A DNA stretch of 32,785 nucleotides from the NCBI GenBank assembly GCA_025933775.1, contig JAICZH010000032.1, positions 1-32,785 of the forward strand, written 5' to 3'. A program made the translations under genes and the position numbers. This DNA is from Chitinophagaceae bacterium. Lineage in GTDB: Bacteria > Bacteroidota > Bacteroidia > Chitinophagales > Chitinophagaceae. Numbering within the stretch: position 1 is the stretch's first letter; each line of letters opens with the position of its first letter. A model generated the notes under the pieces. The model was given only the letters and a program-made list of their open reading frames with translations. It had not been told where the DNA came from and ran no database searches. Shown piece after piece: positions 8,067 to 15,546 of the stretch.

Positions 8067-9422
8067 ATGAGCAACCAAACTGGCATATCAAAAGGCATTG
8101 ACTGGGCAACTACATGGTTGTATATACTTTTAGTATGTATTGGCATCTTGTGCATTTTTTCTGTTGAATATCATAGTAACGAAAACATATTTCAAAATAT
8201 AATTGGTTTAAAAAAAAATTATTCCAGGCAAATATTATTTCTCGTAATGTCGGCAATTGTTGCCATTTTTATTTTGGTTACAGATAGTAAATTTTTTACT
8301 GCCACTGCTAATCTAAGCTATGTGCTCGGAATAATTTTAATGATGGCGACATTTGTGGTTGGTAAGGATATTAATGGTTCCAAATCATGGATACCATTGG
8401 GTTTTTTCAATCTTCAACCAGTAGAAACGTGTAAAATATTTACTGCGCTTGCGCTTGCAAAATATTTATCAAGACCCGAAACCAATTTTGAGAAACCGCG
8501 CTCACAGCTTATTGCTGCGGCAATCATTTTAACGCCGGCTGCATTTTCAATTTTACAAAATGAAACCGGATTGGCTTTGGTTTATTTTGCATTTCTTATT
8601 CCCATGTATCGCGAAGGATTGCCGCCCATTTATCTCATCATTGGATTTTCATTTGCAGTGCTTGTTGTTGCAACAATTTTAGTAGAAAAAAATACATTGG
8701 CAATTATACTTACTGCTATTGCCGCTTTGTCCATTTATATTTTTCGAAAAAATATAAAACGCGATAAAAGTATTTTAGTGGTAATTGTGGGTTTATGGAT
8801 ATTGTGTGTAAGCATTCAGCGTTTTGCTGTGCCTTATATTTTTAAGCATGTATTGCATCCTTACCAGGTAGAAAGAATTATGAATACTTTCGGCGTGGAT
8901 TACGTTCCTGATGCAAATGCAGATGCAAAAAATCCTAATGAGCAAAAAGAAGAATTAAAAACAAAAGAATTAAAAAAGGCAAAAGAAAATTATAATGTAA
9001 AACAATCAAAAATAGCAATTGGTTCCGGTGGTTTTTTGGGCAAAGGATTTTTAAAAGGAACACAAACGCAGGGAGACTTTGTTCCAGAGCAACACACTGA
9101 TTTTATTTTTACAAGTGTAGGAGAAAACTTTGGCTTTATGGGAAGCAGCTTCATTATTATTTTATATTTATTATTTATGCTGCGCATTGTTTTTCTTGCC
9201 GAACGACAACGAAGCACTTTCAGCAGAGTGTATGCTTACAGCGTTGCCGCTATTTTATTTTTTCATGTTACCATCAATATTTGTATGACGGTAGGGTTGG
9301 CGCCCGTTATTGGTATTACCCTGCCATTAATGAGCTACGGGGGTTCTTCTTTATTAACTTTTACAATATTGATTTTTATTTTAATTCGCCTTGATGCAGA
9401 CAGGCAAATGGTTTTACGATAG
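8067..9422 (+). CDS. rodA: SEDS peptidoglycan glycosyltransferase RodA
   Basis: Polytopic SEDS enzyme that polymerises lipid II into glycan strands with PBP2. The 451 residues show about ten membrane helices. Family landmarks: NGSKSWIPLG (about 103-112, with the conserved Trp108), Q117-P-V-E120 where most SEDS proteins have QPSE, Q163-N-E-T-G at the usual QPDxG site, and P340-EQHTDFIF with the essential Asp at 345. A charged insertion at about 280-312, rich in Lys and Glu, lies in the large extracytoplasmic loop; I recall similar insertions in Bacteroidota RodA. The catalytic Asp is intact, so it should be active despite the two variant motifs. Confidence 0.94.
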   Translation: MSNQTGISKGIDWATTWLYILLVCIGILCIFSVEYHSNENIFQNIIGLKKNYSRQILFLVMSAIVAIFILVTDSKFFTATANLSYVLGIILMMATFVVGKDINGSKSWIPLGFFNLQPVETCKIFTALALAKYLSRPETNFEKPRSQLIAAAIILTPAAFSILQNETGLALVYFAFLIPMYREGLPPIYLIIGFSFAVLVVATILVEKNTLAIILTAIAALSIYIFRKNIKRDKSILVVIVGLWILCVSIQRFAVPYIFKHVLHPYQVERIMNTFGVDYVPDANADAKNPNEQKEELKTKELKKAKENYNVKQSKIAIGSGGFLGKGFLKGTQTQGDFVPEQHTDFIFTSVGENFGFMGSSFIIILYLLFMLRIVFLAERQRSTFSRVYAYSVAAILFFHVTINICMTVGLAPVIGITLPLMSYGGSSLLTFTILIFILIRLDADRQMVLR

Positions 9423-9462
9423 TTTTTATTAATTAAAAAATGTATCAGGTAAAATTTTATTT

Positions 9463-10194
9463 ATGAAAATTATTCCTTTAAGCGAAGGGGCCTTCACCGT
9501 TGATCAAACAAAAAAATTTATCCCATTTCAGTTTGATAAAGATGATTTGCAACAAAGAACTAAAGGAAGTTTATTGGTAGAAATTCAGCCTTTCGCAGTC
9601 ATCACTTCAAAAGATATAATTGTTTTAGATACAGGATTGGGCTTTACTAACGGTGATGGACAAACGCAGATTCATAAAAATCTTTCTTCGCATGGAATAC
9701 AACCTGCCGATGTAACCAAAGTGCTTCTCTCTCATCTTCACAAAGATCATTCAGGCGGCATTGCAATGCCCGGTAAAAAAAAATTAAGTTTTGAAAATGC
9801 AACCTATTATATCAATCACAATGAATGGAATTTTGCTTTTGAAAAAAAATCTGCTTCGTACATTCCCGAAGATTTTGCGTGCCTCGATGGAAGCAACCAA
9901 TTACAATTTACACAAGGCAATAATGTAATTGATAATTATATTCATTATGAAATGACGAATGCGCATAGTCCGTATCACCAGGTATTTTGGATAAAAGAAA
10001 ATAATGAAACAATTTTTTTTGGCGGTGATGTAGCACCCCAATTACAACAAATGAAAAACAGGTTTAAAGCCAAATATGATTATGATGGCGCCAACGCTAT
10101 GGAACTAAGAAAACAATGGTGGGAATCAGGCGAAAAAGAAAAATGGACCTTTCTTTTTTATCACGATATTAAATATCCTTTTTATAAATTTTAA
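9463..10194 (+). CDS. Metallo-beta-lactamase-fold hydrolase
   Basis: Cytoplasmic MBL-fold metal hydrolase of 243 residues; no signal peptide is visible. A full two-metal site can be traced: H91-L-H93-K-D95-H96 (HxHxDH), H168, D189 in the FFGGD strand and H234 near the C-terminus. The VLDTG strand near residue 55 is also typical. The substrate cannot be told from sequence; lactonases, glyoxalase II-like and other thioesterases share this frame. It follows rodA by 40 bases on the same strand, which may be simple read-through rather than a functional link. Confidence 0.85.
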   Translation: MKIIPLSEGAFTVDQTKKFIPFQFDKDDLQQRTKGSLLVEIQPFAVITSKDIIVLDTGLGFTNGDGQTQIHKNLSSHGIQPADVTKVLLSHLHKDHSGGIAMPGKKKLSFENATYYINHNEWNFAFEKKSASYIPEDFACLDGSNQLQFTQGNNVIDNYIHYEMTNAHSPYHQVFWIKENNETIFFGGDVAPQLQQMKNRFKAKYDYDGANAMELRKQWWESGEKEKWTFLFYHDIKYPFYKF

Positions 10195-10200
10195 AACGCT

Positions 10201-10235
10201 TTTAATAAAAAGGCCTGCCCTAAAAAGGGCCGGCC
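10201..10235 (-). terminator. Rho-independent terminator, minus strand (distal of two)
   Basis: A 10-bp GC-rich stem with one mismatch (10212-10221 with 10226-10235) and an AAAA loop. On the minus strand it is followed by TTTTTATT, so it terminates the sigma / repeat-protein / secreted-protein operon. On the plus strand there is no T-tail, though it may still shield the converging rodA-MBL transcript. Confidence 0.7.
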
Positions 10236-10263
10236 GTTGCTAACCTATGAAAAACACCTAGTT

Positions 10264-10292
10264 ACAAAAATAGGAGAAATTTTAGTTTCTCC
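10264..10292 (-). terminator. Second hairpin terminator candidate, minus strand (proximal)
   Basis: Perfect 7-bp stem GGAGAAA (10273-10279) with TTTCTCC (10286-10292) and a 6-base loop, followed on the minus strand by TATTTTTG. It lies 36 bases after the stop of the small secreted protein, with the stronger hairpin about 40 bases further on. Confidence 0.5.
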
Positions 10293-10327
10293 AATTATCA
10301 TTTTAAATAATATTTTAAACAAGGTTT

Positions 10328-10723
10328 TTAATGTAGCAGCGGGTTCAACCGTTGCTGGTTGCGATTTTGAAGCCGGCGAATTAAAACTTCGCGAAAATCT
10401 CTTTCGGCATTAAAGAGCTTATTGGTCTTTTGCGGCCCTAAAACTTTTTCAAAAGAGTTTAAATATTTTTTACGGATGTTCAATAACTTTTCTTCATTTT
10501 CTAAAGCAGGACCGTTTTTACTATCCAATTGCAAGCCTTTAATTTCATTTTCATATTGATCGTATATAGGCCAGAACTTTTGCGCTTCATCAGGAGTGAG
10601 TTGAAGCTTTTGCGTAATAAAAGCAATTTTTAATGCCTTAATTTTTTCGCCATCCTGCGCACGCGCTTTAAAACAAGATAAACTACCAAGTAGTACAATT
10701 AATATGAGTAAATATTTTTTCAT
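10328..10723 (-). CDS. Small secreted helical protein, 'sensor of ECF sigma factor'-like
   Basis: 131 residues with a clear signal peptide (MKKYLLILIVLLGSLSC...). A Cys at residue 17 is a possible but imperfect lipobox; otherwise signal peptidase I would cut after the A-R-A-Q region. The mature part is charged and helical and contains LTPDEAQKFWPIYDQYE near residues 42-58, a pattern of the Spy/CpxP-like proteins that Bacteroidota databases often name sensor of ECF-type sigma factor. It starts 1 base after the repeat protein ends and is the last gene of a sigma operon, so a periplasmic sensing role is plausible but unproven. Confidence 0.7.
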   Translation of the reverse strand: MKKYLLILIVLLGSLSCFKARAQDGEKIKALKIAFITQKLQLTPDEAQKFWPIYDQYENEIKGLQLDSKNGPALENEEKLLNIRKKYLNSFEKVLGPQKTNKLFNAERDFREVLIRRLQNRNQQRLNPLLH

Positions 10724-10724
10724 G

Positions 10725-11624
10725 TTACGGAGTTAATTTACTTGCATTAGCATTTATTTTATTAAGATATTCATTCAAAGTATTATCATCAATCAAATAA
10801 TCAGTAGGGCTGGGCATTTCGCTAACATCTGTATTATTTATGAGCATTTCATTGTCCATCACGTTGCCATTTTTTTCAAGATACCTGGCAATATCAGCGT
10901 CATCTAATTTTGCAATCGCTGCATCTACATCCGCTTCGGTTTTATATTTAAGCGAAGCAGCCACATAATCCGGAACCGGTGTCTTTTTATGCGAACCATT
11001 AAATAATTGAAAAGAAGTAACTGTAATAATTCCTGCAACCACCGCTGCTGCTGCGTATTTCAGCCATGAGGTTCTTTGTTTCATGGTAACCACTTTAGCA
11101 GCCGGGCGATTTATTTTATCAATGATTTCATCAGAAAGAGTTGCAAAATATCTTCGTGGAATTGTAAATACATTTTCATCTTTTATGGCATACAACAGCG
11201 GTGATATTGTTCGCAATTCTTCTTCTGCATTTTCAGACTGTTCTTTTATTTTATTATAAAGAACATTATTTAAATTATCAAAATATTCAACCGGAACTGA
11301 GAAAACATTTTTATTTTTTAAATCATATAAAACTGTGCTCAGGTTTTTTATTTCATCAACTGCACTTTCAGAAATAGCTGCTTTTACTTTTGCAAGAATG
11401 GATTCACTTAAATTATCAAAATATCCTTCGGGCACTTGTTGCACATTTCTTTTATTAATATTTTCTACCGGTGAAGAATTATTAAGTATGGCATAATCCG
11501 TAATTCTTGTATGCAATTCATTAAAATATCCTTCAGAAACTTGAAACACATTCGTCTTTGCAAGCCCTGCAATGAGCGGGCTGATGGCTTTTAATTCATC
11601 TAATATTTCCTGTGAATTTTGCAT
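10725..11624 (-). CDS. Membrane protein with four YF-type repeats, candidate anti-sigma factor
   Basis: 299 residues. The N-terminal ~175 residues hold four copies of a unit built on N-V-F-x-V-P-x-x-Y-F-x-x-L, beginning at Asn25, Asn60, Asn106 and Asn151. Three of the four are preceded by an S-P-L-L/I- or S-T-V-L-type helix; the second copy lacks it. One membrane helix follows at about 188-208 and a ~90-residue acidic region after it. Cytoplasmic helical repeats plus a single helix, directly after an ECF sigma gene (34 bases) and before a secreted protein (1 base), is the layout of an anti-sigma factor. I do not recognise a named domain, so the function is inferred from context. Confidence 0.6.
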   Translation of the reverse strand: MQNSQEILDELKAISPLIAGLAKTNVFQVSEGYFNELHTRITDYAILNNSSPVENINKRNVQQVPEGYFDNLSESILAKVKAAISESAVDEIKNLSTVLYDLKNKNVFSVPVEYFDNLNNVLYNKIKEQSENAEEELRTISPLLYAIKDENVFTIPRRYFATLSDEIIDKINRPAAKVVTMKQRTSWLKYAAAAVVAGIITVTSFQLFNGSHKKTPVPDYVAASLKYKTEADVDAAIAKLDDADIARYLEKNGNVMDNEMLINNTDVSEMPSPTDYLIDDNTLNEYLNKINANASKLTP

Positions 11625-11658
11625 TACGTGTGTTTAGACTGTTTTACTGCTAAGCGGT

Positions 11659-12210
11659 TTAATGATTTAATATAAATTCTTCAATTTTTTTTGCCGCATG
11701 ATGATAGCTGGCTTTCAGCGCGCCTTCGCTCGTATCAAGTATTTTACTCATTTCTTCATAGGGCATTTCATCATAATATCTCAGATTAAAAACGAGCCGT
11801 TGTTTTTCGGGCAGATTTTGTATGCCCAGCTGCAGTTTCCATTCCAGTTTATTTGCATCAAAATTGGAATCGCTTTTTAATTTATTACTAAGCCCGGTTT
11901 CTACATCACTTAAGGAAACAGCGCTCCGTTTTTTTTGTTGACTTAAAAAAGTAAGCGATTCATTTGTCGCAATGCGATAGAGCCACGTGTATAGCTGGCT
12001 GTCTTCTCTGAAATTTTCCAGGCCTTTCCAGACTTTTATAAACATATTTTGCAACACATCATTGGTATCATCATGGTCCACCAGCATTCTTCTTATATGC
12101 CAATATAATTTTTCCTGGTATTTTTTTATAATACTTGTAAATGCTTTTTCCCGGGTAGCCGGATCTTTGAAACTTTGTAAAAGTTCAGCGTCATCTGCCT
12201 GTGGAGTCAT
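11659..12210 (-). CDS. ECF-type RNA polymerase sigma factor
   Basis: Alternative sigma factor of 183 residues with region 2 (DVLQNMFIKVWKGLENF, then TWLYRIATN) and a C-terminal region 4 helix-turn-helix (LPEKQRLVFNLRYYDEMPYEEMSKIL, then ALKASYHHAAKKI). I start it at the ATG at 12210; an in-frame TTG at 12228 would add six residues but ATG is the better choice. It heads an operon with the repeat membrane protein and the secreted protein, suggesting an envelope-stress-like signalling unit. The target genes are not visible here. Confidence 0.93.
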   Translation of the reverse strand: MTPQADDAELLQSFKDPATREKAFTSIIKKYQEKLYWHIRRMLVDHDDTNDVLQNMFIKVWKGLENFREDSQLYTWLYRIATNESLTFLSQQKKRSAVSLSDVETGLSNKLKSDSNFDANKLEWKLQLGIQNLPEKQRLVFNLRYYDEMPYEEMSKILDTSEGALKASYHHAAKKIEEFILNH

Positions 12211-12225
12211 AATATTTATATGTGT

Positions 12226-12233
12226 CAAAAATA
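12226..12233 (-). promoter_or_regulatory. Possible -7 box upstream of the first ECF sigma gene
   Basis: On the minus strand this reads TATTTTTG, a full TAnnTTTG match. It would leave a leader of only about 9 bases to the ATG at 12210 and has no TTG at the right -33 distance, so it may be chance in AT-rich DNA. Confidence 0.25.
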
Positions 12234-12273
12234 GAAAAAACCAGATTTATTGACCGTAATTTAAGCAAAACGT

Positions 12274-13446
12274 TTAAATAATATTTCGTATCATTTTTAT
12301 AAATTCTTTAAAACCTGCTTTAATAAATATTTTTTTTGGAAGTGTTTTCAGCAATTTTATTTCTTCTGCAATGGTGGTTTCATTATCAAGAAATTTAAAT
12401 ATTGCAGATGCTTTATTTTTCTTGAAAAGAATTGAAAAAATTGTTTTTCCCTCCATCATTTTTTTAGAAAGAATATGTAACAATGTACTATCGTAAAACA
12501 AAAATCTTTTTTTTGTTTGTTTATTTTTAAAAAGATTTCCTTTTAAAATCAACTGTTCAACAATTGCATCCGCTTGTTTTTGTATAAATCTGAAAGTAAA
12601 GCCCGTAGATGCTTTGGTTTGTCCGCCGGCAGTTCCAATAAAATACATTCCATTTTTAAAAAAAGAAAACTTTTCATTGGTCATGGGAATAATGCCAAAC
12701 TCTTTTTCACAAATAGTATAATCATGTATTTGCAAAAATTCATTTAAATATAATTTTAATTCTTTGTCATATTCATTTTCCGGTAAAATATTTTCACTAA
12801 ACAAAGTATATTCAATTAAAGCACGGTTAGCAGCTAATGGTAAGGCATACACGAAAGTAGTTCCATTATTTTGATGAACTCTGAAATCCATAATGGTAGC
12901 TTGTTTCGGAGTAAAAACATTTTCTTTAGTTTCTACAATCCAGCCTGTAAAATGTTGCAGCAGATAGAATGTAACTTTTGTTTTTTTTAAGGGAATATAA
13001 ATTGAATTGAAAATTATTGCGTGTTCATTGTAAACTAATAATTCATTATTAATTTTTATTTCAGTCAATCCATTTTTTATTTCTTCAAAAGAAATTTCAC
13101 CATAAAGTGTATCAATATTTTTGTGCTGCGCTATTTCTGAAAAACATTTGTTATAAAAATCAATCCCTCTTATCATTTTATATTCATAGTTATCCATTTG
13201 CAGAGGAGTAGTTTCATCCGTTGTTTTAAATAAAAGTTGATCCCATTTGCGATAAACTATTTCTTCAAAAAAACCGGGCTGATGCTCCCAAAAGCACCAG
13301 GTGCGGTCGTTTTTTGTTTTAGGTTCTTTATCAATGAGCAATATTTTTTTTTGATTAAATTTTTGAGAAGCAATCATTCGCATAATGATGCTGAGTGATG
13401 CACAGCCTGCGCCCAAAAAAATATAATCGTAATTTTTTAATTGCAT
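12274..13446 (-). CDS. crtY: Lycopene beta-cyclase
   Basis: FAD/NAD-dependent cyclase that closes both ends of lycopene to give beta-carotene. 390 residues from the ATG at 13446; an in-frame TTG two codons upstream is possible but less likely. Visible family marks: an N-terminal dinucleotide fold with LGAGCAS at 11-17, DRTWCFWE around Arg48, MDFRV in the middle, and G-T-A-G-G-x-T-K-A-S-T-G-F near the second FAD contact. It is the last gene of the crt operon, 107 bases after crtZ. Confidence 0.93.
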   Translation of the reverse strand: MQLKNYDYIFLGAGCASLSIIMRMIASQKFNQKKILLIDKEPKTKNDRTWCFWEHQPGFFEEIVYRKWDQLLFKTTDETTPLQMDNYEYKMIRGIDFYNKCFSEIAQHKNIDTLYGEISFEEIKNGLTEIKINNELLVYNEHAIIFNSIYIPLKKTKVTFYLLQHFTGWIVETKENVFTPKQATIMDFRVHQNNGTTFVYALPLAANRALIEYTLFSENILPENEYDKELKLYLNEFLQIHDYTICEKEFGIIPMTNEKFSFFKNGMYFIGTAGGQTKASTGFTFRFIQKQADAIVEQLILKGNLFKNKQTKKRFLFYDSTLLHILSKKMMEGKTIFSILFKKNKASAIFKFLDNETTIAEEIKLLKTLPKKIFIKAGFKEFIKMIRNII

Positions 13447-13553
13447 GGGCAATTACTTATCAAAAAAAATAAATGCGAATGAAGATAAATAATTCAGGGA
13501 TGAAAGAAAGAAATTTATAACAGCAGATTATTTAAACAAAATTAAAAATCGAA

Positions 13554-14069
13554 TTATACATGAGAAGAAGTTGCGGCGTTTGTTGCCATTTTATTTTTAG
13601 CCATCATTTTTTTTTCGGCTCTTACTTTGTTCCAATATTTTTTTGCAACCAATAACATTCCAAAACTTTCGCCATCTTCTTTTTCCAAATGTTTATGATG
13701 CATTTTATGCGCCCAACGAATGCTTCGCACATACAAATTATTGCTTCTTGTAAACAATTTTATCCGTTGATGAATAATTACATCATGTACTATAAAATAA
13801 GAAAATCCATACATGGCAATACCGGCGCCTATTGCAGCCAGCCAGTATTTATTATCAAGCGTTCCGAATAAAATGCACAAGATACTTGGAATGGAAAATA
13901 TGAGAAAGAAGGCATCATTTTTTTCAAAAACGCCGTGCCCTTTTTTATGATGGTCTTCATGCAGGTACCATAAAAAACCATGCATTACATATTTATGCGT
14001 AAGCCAGGTAACACCTTCCATTGTAAAAAAAGTGGCTAACATTATCATTATAAAAAACAAAATCTGCAT
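13554..14069 (-). CDS. crtZ: Beta-carotene hydroxylase (fatty acid hydroxylase superfamily)
   Basis: Membrane di-iron hydroxylase that adds 3-hydroxyl groups to beta-ionone rings, giving zeaxanthin by way of cryptoxanthin. At 171 residues it has the typical bacterial length. The histidine clusters are all present: H25-x4-H30, H37-x-x-H40-H41, H95/H100 and H121-x-x-H124-H125. Hydrophobic helices fall at about 1-20, 53-70 and 76-95. With CrtY next to it and no CrtW-type ketolase in the window, zeaxanthin is the predicted end product of the encoded steps. Confidence 0.93.
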   Translation of the reverse strand: MQILFFIMIMLATFFTMEGVTWLTHKYVMHGFLWYLHEDHHKKGHGVFEKNDAFFLIFSIPSILCILFGTLDNKYWLAAIGAGIAMYGFSYFIVHDVIIHQRIKLFTRSNNLYVRSIRWAHKMHHKHLEKEDGESFGMLLVAKKYWNKVRAEKKMMAKNKMATNAATSSHV

Positions 14070-14126
14070 TGTACAAAAATACTATTTTAAATGTTGCTCA
14101 ATTTTAAAAACCAATTAATTTATGCG

Positions 14127-14645
14127 TTAAAAATTTTCTTTATGAAATTCTATAATTTGAGGCAAAGCAATTTTAAACCATTCAGTATATTTTTGTGGGC
14201 TGGCTTGTAAAGAATCCTGTAAATTATTAAGTGATTTAAAACAATAATCTTTCACTTCGCTGCTATCAATCTTAATTTTTCCATCGTATATGCCCGTAAA
14301 AATATGATCAAATTCATGCTCCGTTAATCCATTATCAAAAGCTGCTTTATAAATAAAATTAAACAGGTAAGAAAGTTTTGTTTTAATTCCCATTTCCTGC
14401 ATAAGCCTTCTGTTTGCAGCGCTTAAAATATTTTCACCGGGCAAAGGATGGCTGCAACAAGTGTTAGTCCATAATCCGCCATTATGGTATTTTTCAAAAG
14501 CACGCTGCTGTAATAAAAATTCTCCTTTGCTATTAAAAATAAAAATACTAAATGCTCGATGCAACACCCCACGGGCATGGGCTTCCAGCTTTTCCATCGT
14601 TCCGGTTTGCACATCATTTTCATCAACCAAAATTACTTCTGTCAA
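14127..14645 (-). CDS. idi: Isopentenyl-diphosphate delta-isomerase, type 1
   Basis: Nudix-fold enzyme interconverting IPP and DMAPP, feeding the carotenoid pathway. 172 residues. The active-site cysteine is in the T-N-T-C-C-S-H-P run, with Cys64 aligning to E. coli Cys67 and His66 to its His69; metal ligands His23 and His30 and the E-H-E-F motif (the Glu pair) are also in place, as is the Nudix-like helix AANRRLMQEMGI. Its place inside the crt operon (28 bases after crtB, 57 before crtZ) ties precursor supply to pigment production. Confidence 0.95.
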   Translation of the reverse strand: MTEVILVDENDVQTGTMEKLEAHARGVLHRAFSIFIFNSKGEFLLQQRAFEKYHNGGLWTNTCCSHPLPGENILSAANRRLMQEMGIKTKLSYLFNFIYKAAFDNGLTEHEFDHIFTGIYDGKIKIDSSEVKDYCFKSLNNLQDSLQASPQKYTEWFKIALPQIIEFHKENF

Positions 14646-14673
14646 AATATTTTTTACTTATTTTAAAAAATTA

Positions 14674-15510
14674 TTAAATAAGATTCAGCTGACTTCTTAC
14701 ACCGGCTCTTACCACAATCAAGGCTTTAGAATAATTGGGAATCCGTATGCGCTTGTCAAGAATTTTTTCTGCATGAGTGCGCTTAATTTTTTTGAAAAGA
14801 GAAAGATAATATTTGTAAGCAACATATACACCAAATCTCGCTTCAAGTGGTAATTGTATTATTCCTTCATAAGCATTATTAAAATCGGCCATAATCTCAT
14901 CTTCAATATTTTTTTTACTTACCGAAGTAAAATTGCTAAAATTAACTTCGGGAAAATAAATTCTTTCGAGTTGCTGATAATCTGATTTCACATCTCTTAA
15001 AAAATTTACTTTTTGAAATGCTGCGCCAAGTGATTGTGCAAAAGGTTTCAGCTTCTCATATTTTATGTGATCTTTTTCACAAAAAATATGAAGGCACATA
15101 AGCCCTACCACTTCTGCGCTTCCATACACATAATCTTTGTAGCATGCATCATCATAAATTGTTTTATAAAGATCATACTCCATACTTTTAAAAAATGCAT
15201 CTATGAGTGATAGTTTAATTTCAAATTCATGCACTGTTTTTTGAAAACTATTGAGGATGGGATTAAGGCTTATTTTTCTTTCAATTGCTTTATACGTTTC
15301 AATTTTAAATTCATATAAAAGTTCTTCTTTATTATATTGGTGAAAGGTATCCACTATTTCATCGGCAAAGCGTACAAACCCATAAACATTATAAATAGGT
15401 GCGCGCAAATCTTTATGCAAAAGTTTTATAGCGCTGCTGAATGAAGTGCTGTACGTATGTGTAGTAAACTTACTGCAGGCCCCACTTACCTCATGAAATA
15501 GGTGCATCAT
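14674..15510 (-). CDS. crtB: Phytoene synthase
   Basis: Head-to-head condensation of two geranylgeranyl diphosphates to phytoene. 278 residues, all-helical squalene/phytoene synthase fold. Both metal-binding motifs are visible: R47-F-A-D50-E51-I-V-D54 and N169-F-L-R-D173-V-K-S-D177. The A-x-x-L-G-A-A-F-Q element precedes the second motif as usual. Start at the first of two adjacent ATG codons (15510). It lies 36 bases after crtI. The GGPP synthase that should supply it is not encoded in the window. Confidence 0.95.
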   Translation of the reverse strand: MMHLFHEVSGACSKFTTHTYSTSFSSAIKLLHKDLRAPIYNVYGFVRFADEIVDTFHQYNKEELLYEFKIETYKAIERKISLNPILNSFQKTVHEFEIKLSLIDAFFKSMEYDLYKTIYDDACYKDYVYGSAEVVGLMCLHIFCEKDHIKYEKLKPFAQSLGAAFQKVNFLRDVKSDYQQLERIYFPEVNFSNFTSVSKKNIEDEIMADFNNAYEGIIQLPLEARFGVYVAYKYYLSLFKKIKRTHAEKILDKRIRIPNYSKALIVVRAGVRSQLNLI

Positions 15511-15546
15511 AATTTGTGGTTTGTGGTTATAATAATTTTTTACAAT

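Noticed and set aside
12211-12228. TTG at 12228 as the start of the first ECF sigma factor
   Set aside because: The extra six residues are not conserved sigma sequence and the ATG at 12210 is the more likely start.
13444-13452. TTG two codons upstream as the crtY start
   Set aside because: The ATG at 13446 is a stronger start codon and places the dinucleotide fold at the usual distance from the N-terminus.
14074-14081. TATTTTTG on the minus strand just upstream of crtZ as a promoter
   Set aside because: It would give an essentially leaderless transcript inside a tightly spaced operon; more likely chance in AT-rich DNA.
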